A stretch of 28,930 nucleotides of DNA. Origin: RI-283 sp964487925. Lineage in GTDB: Bacteria > Pseudomonadota > Gammaproteobacteria > SZUA-140. The translations under genes and the position numbers were made by a program. The stretch is from contig CAZASZ010000026.1 in assembly GCA_964487925.1 (NCBI GenBank), positions 1-28,930 on the forward strand. Direction: 5' to 3'. Under the pieces are notes generated by a model that saw only the letters and a list, made by a program, of their open reading frames with translations, was not told the DNA's origin and made no database searches. Below, piece by piece: positions 14,080-21,907 of the stretch (the first letter of the stretch is position 1; each line of letters starts with the position of its first letter).

Positions 14080-14951
14080 AGTACCCCCGCCTCTGACAAG
14101 GTGTCCCTTAGCCGTGGCCGAAAGATCTCCGAGAGTGGCGTCAATGGCAGACGAATACCGGTACCGATACGCCCCATCTCATGCAACGCCCACTTGACCG
14201 GGATCGGGTTGGCCTCCAGGAAGAGATCCCGATGCAGAGGCTGCAGACGATCATCAAAATGCCTAGCCTCGTCGCCATTTCCTGCCACGGCCGCAATACA
14301 CATGGACTGCATCTCGCTAGGCATAACGTTGGCTGTCACCGAGATAACACCATGGCCACCCTCAAGCATGGAGGCCATAGCGGTGGCATCGTCGCCACTC
14401 AGGAACAGGAATTCATCGCCGCACAGACACTGGATCGCTCTAAGCCGGCCGAGATCGCCCGTGGCTTCCTTTATACCGATGATATGTTCGTGGGCGGCCA
14501 ACCGGGCCACCGTCTCCGGCAGCATGTCACAGGCCGTACGGCTAGGAACGTTGTAGAGAATCTGCGGAATATCAACCGCGTCGGCGACGGCCCGATGGTG
14601 AAGATAGAGACCTTCCTGTGTCGGCTTGTTGTAATAAGGCGTCACCAGCAGACAGGCATCGGCCCCGGATTCGCGCGCGCAACGCGTCAGCCTGATGGCC
14701 TCGGTAGTCGAATTAGCACCAGTCCCGGCTATGACCGGAATACGGCCAGCCGCCATCTCGACCGTACGTCGAATCAGAGCGCAGTGTTCGACCTCGTCGA
14801 GAGTGGCCGACTCACCCGTGGTCCCGACCGAAACGATAGCGGTAGTCCCCTGTGCGCAATGCCAGTCGACCAATGCCTGTAGCGCCGCATCGTCCACCGA
14901 GCCATCGTCATGCATGGGCGTAACCAGCGCCACGATACTGCCACGAAACAT
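14076..14951 (-). CDS. dapA: 4-hydroxy-tetrahydrodipicolinate synthase
   Basis: First committed step of lysine and diaminopimelate synthesis, condensing pyruvate with aspartate semialdehyde. With the start at 14951 the protein has 291 residues and needs no gaps against the E. coli enzyme through the active site. The Schiff-base Lys161 (IIGIKEATGD), Tyr133 (ILYNVPSRT), Thr44-Thr45 (SVGTTGES) and Tyr107 (TPYYNKP) are all in place. Longer in-frame starts up to 15053 would only add non-family residues. The chosen ATG has GGAG six bases upstream and lies about 19 bases from a predicted transcription start. Its stop overlaps the lipoprotein start by ATGA. The product also feeds cell-wall diaminopimelate. 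Confidence 0.97.
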   Translation of the reverse strand: MFRGSIVALVTPMHDDGSVDDAALQALVDWHCAQGTTAIVSVGTTGESATLDEVEHCALIRRTVEMAAGRIPVIAGTGANSTTEAIRLTRCARESGADACLLVTPYYNKPTQEGLYLHHRAVADAVDIPQILYNVPSRTACDMLPETVARLAAHEHIIGIKEATGDLGRLRAIQCLCGDEFLFLSGDDATAMASMLEGGHGVISVTANVMPSEMQSMCIAAVAGNGDEARHFDDRLQPLHRDLFLEANPIPVKWALHEMGRIGTGIRLPLTPLSEIFRPRLRDTLSEAGVL

Positions 14952-14976
14952 GTCAATCTCCACCACGAAAAGGCCC

Positions 14977-15005
14977 ATCTTACTGGGGTGGAGTGGCATT
15001 GACAA
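14977..15005 (-). promoter_or_regulatory. dapA: Probable dapA promoter
   Basis: On the minus strand TTGTCA (15005-15000, five of six consensus bases) and TAAGAT (14982-14977, four of six) are 17 bases apart. It lies just after the porin terminator and gives a start point near 14970, about 19 bases before the dapA ATG. It would drive dapA, the short lipoprotein, purC and purL. Confidence 0.6.
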
Positions 15006-15033
15006 CAGAGTTGTATGGCTCAAAAAGGCCACC

Positions 15034-15063
15034 AAAGAAAAAGGGGAGGCCATCGGCCTCCCC
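15034..15063 (-). terminator. Rho-independent terminator of the porin gene
   Basis: A perfect 9-bp stem (GGGGAGGCC at 15043-15051 with GGCCTCCCC at 15055-15063) closes a three-base loop. On the minus strand it is followed by a T-rich tail (complement of 15034-15042). It lies 26 bases past the porin stop codon and separates that unit from dapA. Confidence 0.9.
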
Positions 15064-15088
15064 TTCCGTATTCCCTATCGGGGCCCGG

Positions 15089-16243
15089 TCAGATCAACAT
15101 GAACGACCAGTCGAGAATGTACGAGGTAAAGTCCTCGGAACCCGAGATATTCGCCCGATTCAATTCCAGAGTCAGGGCATTGGTGTCGTCAAGGTCATAC
15201 CTCAAGACGACGACATGATGCTTAGACTCTTGACGGCCCAGGATTTCGAAATATTGATCGACATTGCCCGCGTCCGCATCGAAAGAAAGCGACTCATATC
15301 GATATCCCAGCTTGAACTGTTCAAGCACCCGATAACCGAACTGCGCATAGTAGGCGGTTGCGGTATGGCTATCGCCGCCTACAGCAGTCGACGGATCGTT
15401 TTTGAGATTGTAGTACTCGGCCGTGACATCGAAGACATCGTTGTCGAAATGCATATCTCCGCCGAACACGGTCTGGTCGAACAGTGTATTGCCCTTAATA
15501 ACGCCCTTGGAGGCGAAGCTCGATGTATTCGTCGGGCTGTCGGATGCTGCCTCGAGAACAGCATTACGCATACCGAACAGGCTCAATTTGAGCGGCTGGC
15601 CCGCCAGCGAATAGGTCACGCGACCGACAAAGCTCTTGCCATCACTGCCATCACCAACATTGCCGAGCAAGATCTCACAGCCACAAGACGTCGCAGCAGT
15701 CGTGGTCGTTGATGCTGTGTAGCTCGTAGTGTCCAGCGCGGTACTGTTACCGATACTGGCCTCGTAACTGAATCCGCCCCCGATACGGCCTTCGGCCATG
15801 AGGCCGATCATATGCATGGGCAGGATCGCGGCTTCACCGTCTTCGAAATCGATGAAGGATGGGCGCGATACCGACGGCTGTAGTAGCACGCCATGATGAA
15901 AATTGCGATTCCAGTATCCCAAAGGTGCATGAAAACGCCCCGCAGCCAGTGAAAAAGAGGGGTTGAACTCCCGCTTGATCCAAAGACGCTCGACGTCGAG
16001 CACAAAGCTGTCACCGGTGTTTTCATAGACGAATTCAAAAAATCCCGTGGTGTTCTCGGTAATCTGCTCGCGGGCGAAAAAATCCAGCCCTCCGAGCCCG
16101 AAGCCTGAGGTGTCACCCGTTTTGTCAGACCCTGACCATTTCACATCACCAAACGCCCCCAAGTCCAGGGCCATGGCGGATGTTGGCAGGCTGGAGGCCA
16201 CGGCCAGAGCAAGCCCACACATTCCAGTCGTTATTTTACGCAT
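15089..16243 (-). CDS. Outer-membrane porin-like beta-barrel protein
   Basis: A 384-residue exported protein. With the ATG at 16243 it starts MRKITTG, followed by a hydrophobic core and a likely signal-peptidase cut after SAMA (about residue 25); the mature chain begins LDLGAFGDVKWSG. The remainder alternates short beta-strand patterns rich in aromatic and small residues (FFEFVYENTGDSF, AGRFHAPLGYWNRNFHHG, YAQFGYRVLEQFKLGYRYESLSF, VVVLRYDLDDTNALTLELNR), as in bacterial porins of the phosphate-selective O/P-like kind. It ends ILDWSFMLI, with an aromatic at -4 but no terminal Phe. A Ser-Thr-Ala-rich loop contains two close cysteines (TSCGCE). AGGAAGG lies upstream of the start. The gene follows the small periplasmic phosphate-binding-like protein by 53 bases and ends at a strong terminator. 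Substrate is unknown; phosphate is a guess from the neighbour. Confidence 0.82.
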   Translation of the reverse strand: MRKITTGMCGLALAVASSLPTSAMALDLGAFGDVKWSGSDKTGDTSGFGLGGLDFFAREQITENTTGFFEFVYENTGDSFVLDVERLWIKREFNPSFSLAAGRFHAPLGYWNRNFHHGVLLQPSVSRPSFIDFEDGEAAILPMHMIGLMAEGRIGGGFSYEASIGNSTALDTTSYTASTTTTAATSCGCEILLGNVGDGSDGKSFVGRVTYSLAGQPLKLSLFGMRNAVLEAASDSPTNTSSFASKGVIKGNTLFDQTVFGGDMHFDNDVFDVTAEYYNLKNDPSTAVGGDSHTATAYYAQFGYRVLEQFKLGYRYESLSFDADAGNVDQYFEILGRQESKHHVVVLRYDLDDTNALTLELNRANISGSEDFTSYILDWSFMLI

Positions 16244-16296
16244 AATGAAACCTTCCTCTTTCTTGACCAAACCAACACTCATAAGGTGCGGCCGGT

Positions 16297-16734
16297 TCAT
16301 TGGATCTGCAGCAGAACGGACACCGAATCATCCACGGCGCCACTATCGATATAACCCAGCCGTCCCGGCTTACCCGCAACCCACTGTTTAACGGCGGCGG
16401 CGTCATCCAAGGCCTTGGGCGGCGTCCCTTTACCGGTAAAGATACGTTTGGCCCAATAAGCCTTCACCTGCGCCTTATTCTTCCCTACGACCTTGCTGTA
16501 GAAATTGTCGCGGACCGCGTTTCCATCCGGAAGATCGATGACATTGACACGAGTGCCATCACTAAAGGCGGTGACTTTCCCTAGATATAGATCCTTCACC
16601 TGATGCTGAGTCAGACCGCTGATAGAACCGCCCGGGTGTCCAATAACCGCGATACCTGCTTGAGCGAAAGACATCGCGCAAAGCAGGCAGCAACCAGCCA
16701 GCAGACGCCCATAGTTAAAGCTTATCTTGTTCAT
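16297..16734 (-). CDS. Small periplasmic PBP-like protein (phosphate-binding-like, PstS-related)
   Basis: A 145-residue exported protein. It has a Sec signal peptide with a likely cut after SFAQA near residue 27. The mature part begins GIAVIGHPGG and contains LTQHQVKDLYLGKVTAFSDGTRVNVIDLP, FYSKVVGKNKAQVKAYWAKRIFTGKG and GRLGYIDSG, the pattern of the PBP-like domain found in PstS-type phosphate-binding proteins. At 145 residues it is less than half the length of a full PstS, so it holds only part of the two-lobed fold. No pst permease or ATPase genes are nearby. The ATG has a strong GGAGG about six bases upstream. It lies just downstream of the chemoreceptor terminator and just upstream of the porin gene. 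I infer a two-gene unit in which both products act at the outer envelope. Function is not established for such short forms. Confidence 0.8.
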   Translation of the reverse strand: MNKISFNYGRLLAGCCLLCAMSFAQAGIAVIGHPGGSISGLTQHQVKDLYLGKVTAFSDGTRVNVIDLPDGNAVRDNFYSKVVGKNKAQVKAYWAKRIFTGKGTPPKALDDAAAVKQWVAGKPGRLGYIDSGAVDDSVSVLLQIQ

Positions 16735-16752
16735 ACTCCCTCCACTCTATCG

Positions 16753-16790
16753 AAAAAGGGGCAACCTCTAGACAGCGGTTTCTCTGCCCC
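16753..16790 (-). terminator. Terminator after the chemoreceptor gene
   Basis: On the minus strand GGGGC pairs with GCCCC, and after a bulge AACC pairs with GGTT. The stem ends in TTTTT (complement of 16753-16757). It lies about 30 bases after the chemoreceptor stop and close before the small periplasmic gene. The bulged stem may leak, which matters because little room is left for a separate promoter for the next gene. Confidence 0.6.
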
Positions 16791-16820
16791 CAGGGTAATG
16801 AATGCACGTCCGGTATCCAT

Positions 16821-18440
16821 TCAGATCGTGAAACGGCTCACTCGATTATCGAGAAGCCCTACCTGCTCGGCAACCACCGAACTGGCCCCGGCAAGTAAAT
16901 CGGTATCTGACGCCGATTCGCTCGCCACCGTATTGATATGGGTAATGCTCTGGTTGATTTCCTCGGACACCGACAATTGCTCTTCGGCGGCGCAGGCAAT
17001 CTGTGTATTCATAGAGCTAATCTGCTCGACGGACTGCATGATGCCCCCCAGCGAACGCCCTGTTTCCTCTGACTGGTTAACCGCATCCAACGCCCGCTGC
17101 TGACCGCGCTGCATGGCCAGTACGGCCGCCTGAGCGCCCTTCTGAAGTTTTTCGATAATGACGTTAATCTCACCTGTGGAATCATGGGTACGCTTAGCCA
17201 AGGTACGAACCTCATCAGCCACAACCGCGAAACCACGCCCCTGTTCACCGGCGCGAGCGGCCTCGATCGCAGCATTGAGCGCCAGCAGGTTCGTCTGTTC
17301 GGTGATATCGCGGATCACCGACAACACGGCGCCGATATTTTCGCTATCCGTGGCAAGTGCGTTGATGACATCGGCTGCCGCCTCGACTTCGTGCGCAAGT
17401 TCGTTGATTGTTAATCCGCCCATGGCGACGATTTCACCCCCGGCACGGGCGCTCTCATTTGCGGACTGCGCCGCGTTGGCGGCCTCGTCAGCATGGCGCG
17501 CGACCTCTTGCACGGAAATCGTCATCTCGTTCATAGCGGTCGCAGCTCGATCGATATCGTCCTGCTGCTGCTTGATGGAACCACGCGCCTTGCCCGAGAT
17601 GCGATCCATTTCCTGAGCGGAGGTCTGCATGCTCTCGGCGGATTGGGATATCTCCCGGATCAGCCCATGCAGATGGCCAATAAAGGTATTGAAATGCTGT
17701 ACCAAAACGCCGATTTCGTCGGAGTGAGGGTACTCAAGCCGCTTGCGCAAGTCGCCCTTGCCCGAGGCCATTTCCTCGAGCGACTCTGCGACATCAAGAA
17801 TATTGCGCCTGATTGCACTGCCAATGAAGTGGCCAAAGACCCCGAGTATGACTGCAAGCAACACCGTCATCGCCAGCCCCCAAATCAGGGCGTTCCGTGA
17901 AGCCGAGACCGCCTCCCCGATGGAGCCCGTGAAGGTGGCGTAAGCCTCCGCGCGGAAATCCTTCAGGCTCGCAATAAGGTCTTTTCGTATCGTCTGCTGC
18001 TTAGCGACGCGATCGCCGATCGATCCCAAGGCCAGGGTGCCGTCTACCATTCCCTTAGACAAGGCTTCCGCTGCCGTGAAGTACTCACTAAAGCGAGTAC
18101 GTAGCCCTGCAATCGCGGCGGTGGAGTGCTTGTCTGTCGCGCCAATGGCCACCAGGGTGCCGTCTAACTGTTTAGCCAGCGTTTCGGCATTGGCGAGCAT
18201 ATCCTCGTCACCGGCGGCGGCGGCGCTATTGAGCGCTTCATCAACCCGTGTCAACAACGTCATTGCCTCGTCGGTCTTTTGTAAGACCGGATAAGATACG
18301 TCCCTCAGTTCGTCGAGGCGCTTGGCATTCGACGTGCTCACGGCATAGTTGAAGCCGAGATAGACTATAAAACCCACCACACCGACGGCCACAACCAAAA
18401 ATATCTTGTAACGTACGGACAAACTAGCAAACCAACGCAT
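16821..18440 (-). CDS. Methyl-accepting chemotaxis protein
   Basis: A 539-residue transmembrane chemoreceptor. With the ATG at 18440: TM1 at about residues 13-33, a periplasmic sensor of roughly 150 residues that looks like a four-helix bundle, TM2 at about 184-206, a HAMP domain at about 208-262, and a long coiled-coil signalling domain. The hairpin tip that binds CheA and CheW is intact at about 377-415 (RDITEQTNLLALNAAIEAAR, GRGFAVVADEVRTLAKRTHD). The sensor sequence does not reveal the ligand. There is no C-terminal CheR-binding pentapeptide. The start is supported by CGAGGA seven bases upstream; an in-frame codon eight residues earlier is less likely. A sigma-28-like promoter sits 30-60 bases upstream and a terminator follows, so it is probably transcribed alone with flagellar class III genes. 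Confidence 0.95.
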   Translation of the reverse strand: MRWFASLSVRYKIFLVVAVGVVGFIVYLGFNYAVSTSNAKRLDELRDVSYPVLQKTDEAMTLLTRVDEALNSAAAAGDEDMLANAETLAKQLDGTLVAIGATDKHSTAAIAGLRTRFSEYFTAAEALSKGMVDGTLALGSIGDRVAKQQTIRKDLIASLKDFRAEAYATFTGSIGEAVSASRNALIWGLAMTVLLAVILGVFGHFIGSAIRRNILDVAESLEEMASGKGDLRKRLEYPHSDEIGVLVQHFNTFIGHLHGLIREISQSAESMQTSAQEMDRISGKARGSIKQQQDDIDRAATAMNEMTISVQEVARHADEAANAAQSANESARAGGEIVAMGGLTINELAHEVEAAADVINALATDSENIGAVLSVIRDITEQTNLLALNAAIEAARAGEQGRGFAVVADEVRTLAKRTHDSTGEINVIIEKLQKGAQAAVLAMQRGQQRALDAVNQSEETGRSLGGIMQSVEQISSMNTQIACAAEEQLSVSEEINQSITHINTVASESASDTDLLAGASSVVAEQVGLLDNRVSRFTI

Positions 18441-18476
18441 GGCAATTCCTCGTTTTATATTCAAGCCATGGCGGTT

Positions 18477-18503
18477 TCATCGGAACACTATTATAAAACT
18501 TTA
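18477..18503 (-). promoter_or_regulatory. Sigma-28 (FliA) type promoter for the chemoreceptor
   Basis: On the minus strand TAAAGTTT (18503-18496) is an exact match to the FliA -35 consensus. After exactly 11 bases comes TCCGATGA (18484-18477), which matches GCCGATAA at six of eight positions. The start point would be near 18470, about 30 bases before the ATG. An overlapping TATAAT has no -35 partner, so the sigma-28 reading is preferred. Confidence 0.75.
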
Positions 18504-18586
18504 GAAATATGCCACGGAATAGCACGAGGGGGATTTTGCTGCGAACCGGTTTAGGCACAATATTGGCCTTTCGGAGAGCTCAAGTG

Positions 18587-19786
18587 TTAGCCCGCATTGA
18601 GGGCCTCAATACCGAGGAGGAGATCTGCCTGAGTATCCTCGACAGCCTCGAGCCCGACTGCGACGCGGACAAGGCCATCACTGATTCCAGCCTCAAGACG
18701 GGCCTCGAGCGTCAACCGGCCGTGAGTCGTCGTCGCAGGGTGCGTGATTGTCGTCTTGGCGTCACCAAGGTTCGCCGTCACCGAAACCATGCGCGTGGCG
18801 TTGATGAGCCGCCAAGCGCCATCGCGAGCGCCATCGACCTCAAAGGCCAACAGACCGCCAAAGGCGGATTGCTGCCGCTTAGCCAATTCAAACTGGGGGT
18901 GATCGGGCAGCCCCGCGTAGAACACCTTATGGATGCCTGGCTGCCCCTGCAACCAGTGGGCCAAGCACAACGCATTCTCGCTGTGGGTTCGCATTCGCAG
19001 CGCCAAAGTCTCCAAGCCCTTCATGAAAATCCAGGCGTTGAACGGGCTCAAACAGGTACCGGCCGTGCGCAGATAGCCATAGACCGCTTCGCCGACGAGT
19101 TGCTCATTTCCCACGACCGCGCCACCAACACAGCGCCCCTGGCCATCGATGTACTTGGTTGCCGACAGGACTACGATATCCGCACCCAACGCGAGCGGAC
19201 GCTGCAGTGCGGCCGTACAGACCGTGTTGTCGGCGACCAGAAGACAATCATGGCGATGGGCTAGATCCGCCAAGGCCACGATATCGGCTATCTCGGCCAA
19301 AGGGTTGGCCGGGGTCTCTATAAAAAACATTCGGGTCTCAGGCTCGATCGCGTCCGCCCAGGCCTGCAGATTGGTCAGCGGGACCCGCGTGATCCGAATC
19401 CCGAAGCGGCTCAGGTAGTTCTCAAACAAGACGGTCGTGCTGCCGAATATGCCGTTCGCCAGCACAACATGGTCGCCCGCCTTGAGCAATGCCATGCAAG
19501 TCGCAAGTATCGCCGCCATGCCGGAACCCGTGGCAACACAACAAGCGCCCCCTTCGAGCGCCGCCAATCGCCGCTCGAAGGCATTGACGGTTGGATTCGT
19601 AAAGCGCGAGTAGATATTGCCCGCCTCCTGGCCCGAAAACCGGGCGGCCGCCTGCTCGGCGCTGTCAAAGACAAAGCTCGATGTCGTAAAGATCGGATCG
19701 CACTGCTCGCCCTCTGCGGTGCGACGCTGCCCGGCACGCACGGCCAAGGTCTCAAATTTCCTGTCCTGTTCTGATTGATCACTCAT
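18587..19786 (-). CDS. metZ: O-succinylhomoserine sulfhydrylase
   Basis: PLP enzyme that makes homocysteine directly from O-succinylhomoserine and sulfide; 399 residues. The Cys/Met-metabolism PLP fold is clear: RAGQRRTAEGEQCDPIFTTSSFVFDSAEQAAARF near the N-terminus, GSGMAAI, ETPANPLAEIADI, the PLP-lysine motif SATKYIDGQGRCVGG, and the substrate region FGGLLAFEVDG. The GQG form of the lysine motif and the position directly after purF match MetZ of Pseudomonas rather than cystathionine gamma-synthase or beta-lyase. The ATG lies 24 bases after the purF stop. This makes it the last gene of the long biosynthetic block. No strong terminator was seen in the 83 bases before the chemoreceptor promoter. 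Confidence 0.93.
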   Translation of the reverse strand: MSDQSEQDRKFETLAVRAGQRRTAEGEQCDPIFTTSSFVFDSAEQAAARFSGQEAGNIYSRFTNPTVNAFERRLAALEGGACCVATGSGMAAILATCMALLKAGDHVVLANGIFGSTTVLFENYLSRFGIRITRVPLTNLQAWADAIEPETRMFFIETPANPLAEIADIVALADLAHRHDCLLVADNTVCTAALQRPLALGADIVVLSATKYIDGQGRCVGGAVVGNEQLVGEAVYGYLRTAGTCLSPFNAWIFMKGLETLALRMRTHSENALCLAHWLQGQPGIHKVFYAGLPDHPQFELAKRQQSAFGGLLAFEVDGARDGAWRLINATRMVSVTANLGDAKTTITHPATTTHGRLTLEARLEAGISDGLVRVAVGLEAVEDTQADLLLGIEALNAG

Positions 19787-19810
19787 CTCATCACCCTGGT
19801 ACCGAAACGA

Positions 19811-21316
19811 CTACAAACCGGATACATCGATCCGCGGCGCAGCACCCCTGGCAAGTTTGGCGCTGTCGTCCCTGGCTTTACTCAAAGCCTCCAGATAGGC
19901 CTCGTCTACATCCCCGGTGACATACTCCCCATTGAAACACGAAGTATCAAAGGACTTGATCCGTGGGTTGCCCTTTCCCACCGCCTCGATAAGGTCCTCC
20001 AGGTCCTGGTAGATCAAGCGATCGGCACCGATCTCCCCACAGATATCCTCAGAGCTCAGTTCGTGCGCGATAAGCTCCGTCGACGTAGGCATATCGATCC
20101 CGTAAACGTTGGGATAACGCACGGGCGGCGCCGCTGAGGCGAAATAAACCTTGCGAGCTCCACTATCTCGCGCCATCTCGACAATCTGTTGCGAGGTCGT
20201 GCCACGCACGATGGAATCGTCGACTAGCAGTACATTCTTGTCCCGGAACTCGATGTCTATAACGTTGAGCTTCTGCCGCACCGACTTCTTGCGCAGCTTT
20301 TGGCCGGGCATGATGAAGGTCCGGCCGATGTAGCGGTTCTTGATAAATCCCTCTCGATAGTTGACGCCCAGGCTTGTGGCTAGCGCCAATGCAGCCGTAC
20401 GGCTGGTATCCGGGATCGGGATCACAACATCGATATCATGCTCCGGAAATTCCCGACGAATCTTGTCGGCAAGCTTCTCGCCCATGCGTAGGCGCGCCTT
20501 ATAGACATAGATGTCATCGATGATGGAATCCGGACGGGCCAAATAGACATATTCAAAGATACAGGGATTGTAGGTCGGGTTGTCCGCGCACTGCTGCGTC
20601 GAAACCTGGCCGTCCAGACTGATGAACACGGCCTCGCCCGGCGCGATGTCGCGAATCAGCTCGAAGCCCAGCACATCCAGGGCCACGCTCTCCGAGGCGA
20701 TCATGAACTCAGCTCCATCATCCGTGTCTCGCTTACCGAAGACAACCGGACGAATGCCGTAAGGGTCTCGAAACGCCAACAGTCCGTAGCCCGTAATCAT
20801 CGCGACGGCCGCGTAACCACCCCGACATCGACGATGCACGCCGCGCACAGCCTCGAAGATATCGCTTTCGTCTATCCGCACCCTATCGGCCTTCTGCAGC
20901 TCATGGGCCAGAACGTTCAGCAAGACCTCTGAATCGGAGTCGGTATTAATATGGCGGCGATCGGCGAGGAAAAGCTCCTCCTTCAGCTGTTCGGCATTGG
21001 TCAGATTGCCGTTGTGCGCCAACGCGATGCCGTAGGGCGAGTTCACGTAAAACGGCTGCGCTTCGGACGAGGCCGACGAACAACCAGCCGTCGGATAGCG
21101 AACATGCCCTATCCCACAATGCCCTTGCAGGCTGATCATATGAGACGTCTTGAAGACATCGCTGACCAGTCCGTTCGCCTTGCGCAGATAAAGCCTGTTG
21201 TCCGCACTGGTCATGATGCCCGCAGCGTCCTGACCACGGTGCTGTAGCACCATCAAGCCATCGTAGATCGACTGATTGACGTTGGATTTACAAACCAAAC
21301 CGATGACGCCACACAT
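19811..21316 (-). CDS. purF: Amidophosphoribosyltransferase
   Basis: First step of de novo purine synthesis: PRPP and glutamine give phosphoribosylamine. I start at the ATG at 21316 because the next residue must be the glutaminase nucleophile: MCGVIGLV leaves Cys at the mature N-terminus. In-frame TTG and GTG codons just upstream would bury it. AAGGGG lies seven bases before this ATG. About 501 residues. Seen: the class II glutaminase domain with GHVRYPTAG, AHNGNLTN and RGGYAAVAM; then the PRPP-binding loop VLLVDDSIVRGTTS. There is no propeptide, as in the E. coli-type enzyme. It follows cvpA, as in E. coli and Pseudomonas, and precedes metZ. Confidence 0.97.
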   Translation of the reverse strand: MCGVIGLVCKSNVNQSIYDGLMVLQHRGQDAAGIMTSADNRLYLRKANGLVSDVFKTSHMISLQGHCGIGHVRYPTAGCSSASSEAQPFYVNSPYGIALAHNGNLTNAEQLKEELFLADRRHINTDSDSEVLLNVLAHELQKADRVRIDESDIFEAVRGVHRRCRGGYAAVAMITGYGLLAFRDPYGIRPVVFGKRDTDDGAEFMIASESVALDVLGFELIRDIAPGEAVFISLDGQVSTQQCADNPTYNPCIFEYVYLARPDSIIDDIYVYKARLRMGEKLADKIRREFPEHDIDVVIPIPDTSRTAALALATSLGVNYREGFIKNRYIGRTFIMPGQKLRKKSVRQKLNVIDIEFRDKNVLLVDDSIVRGTTSQQIVEMARDSGARKVYFASAAPPVRYPNVYGIDMPTSTELIAHELSSEDICGEIGADRLIYQDLEDLIEAVGKGNPRIKSFDTSCFNGEYVTGDVDEAYLEALSKARDDSAKLARGAAPRIDVSGL

Positions 21317-21352
21317 CACCAAACCCCTTCATGTAATAAAACGGTAGCAGAC

Positions 21353-21907
21353 CTATGTCGCAGGCCATGAATCGAGCATCCTTGCCTCCTTTGCGCCCAC
21401 GGTCGGCGTATTGAGCCGGGACCGCAAATCATCCGGCAGGCGAGCCTTGGCCCAACTACCTAACTGTCGATAGTAATCCCCGACCACGGACCCCCGCCAG
21501 CCCGACTGATCGGCCAACGGTGTCAAATCGGCCAGCGCGATGAAGACGATACCGATGACGAGTCCTCTGAGCGTCCCGAAGATACAGCCGAGGATACGGT
21601 CGAGCGACCCCAGCTTGCTTGCACGTACCAGCAGTGTCAGTAAGCGATTAAACAATGCGAATACGATCAATGACCCCAGAAACAAGACCAAAAATGCCGC
21701 CAACTGGCGCAGCGAACCGGTGCTGATAACTGCTTCTAAATGGTCCGATAGCTCACCGGTATAGCGTTGAGCAAGCCAGAACGCCAGGACCCAGGCCACC
21801 AGTGATAACACCTCCCGGACAAACCCACGAAAGAGCCCCAAAACCGAGGATAGGATCAACACGCCGAGCAGGCCGTAGTCGAGCAGACTTAGGTCGGATG
21901 CGCTCAT
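21353..21907 (-). CDS. cvpA: CvpA family inner-membrane protein
   Basis: A 184-residue membrane protein. Four hydrophobic segments are visible: about 7-27 (YGLLGVLILSSVLGLFRGFV), 29-47, 64-85 (LAAFLVLFLGSLIVFALFNR) and 105-127. The family motif FRGFVREVLSL at 24-34 and GRLRGL-like GTLRGLVIG near 110 are present. The C-terminus is a soluble tail. CvpA was named for its role in colicin V production and is linked to envelope stress and purine-gene neighbours, but its biochemical role is not settled. Its ATG overlaps the stop of the SPOR gene (ATGA), and purF follows 36 bases after its stop. Confidence 0.93.
   Translation of the reverse strand: MSASDLSLLDYGLLGVLILSSVLGLFRGFVREVLSLVAWVLAFWLAQRYTGELSDHLEAVISTGSLRQLAAFLVLFLGSLIVFALFNRLLTLLVRASKLGSLDRILGCIFGTLRGLVIGIVFIALADLTPLADQSGWRGSVVGDYYRQLGSWAKARLPDDLRSRLNTPTVGAKEARMLDSWPAT

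Noticed and set aside
13786..14556. 256-codon plus-strand frame across the short lipoprotein and dapA
   Set aside because: It covers an unmistakable dapA active-site region on the other strand; the product is low in complexity with no family match.
16764..16785. Possible Pho box before the phosphate-binding-like gene
   Set aside because: Only one half (CTGTC) resembles the CTGTCAT direct repeat; the second half fits poorly and the site lies inside a terminator stem.
18509..19264. 251-codon plus-strand frame opposite metZ
   Set aside because: It is antisense to a well-conserved PLP enzyme and has no ribosome site or motif.
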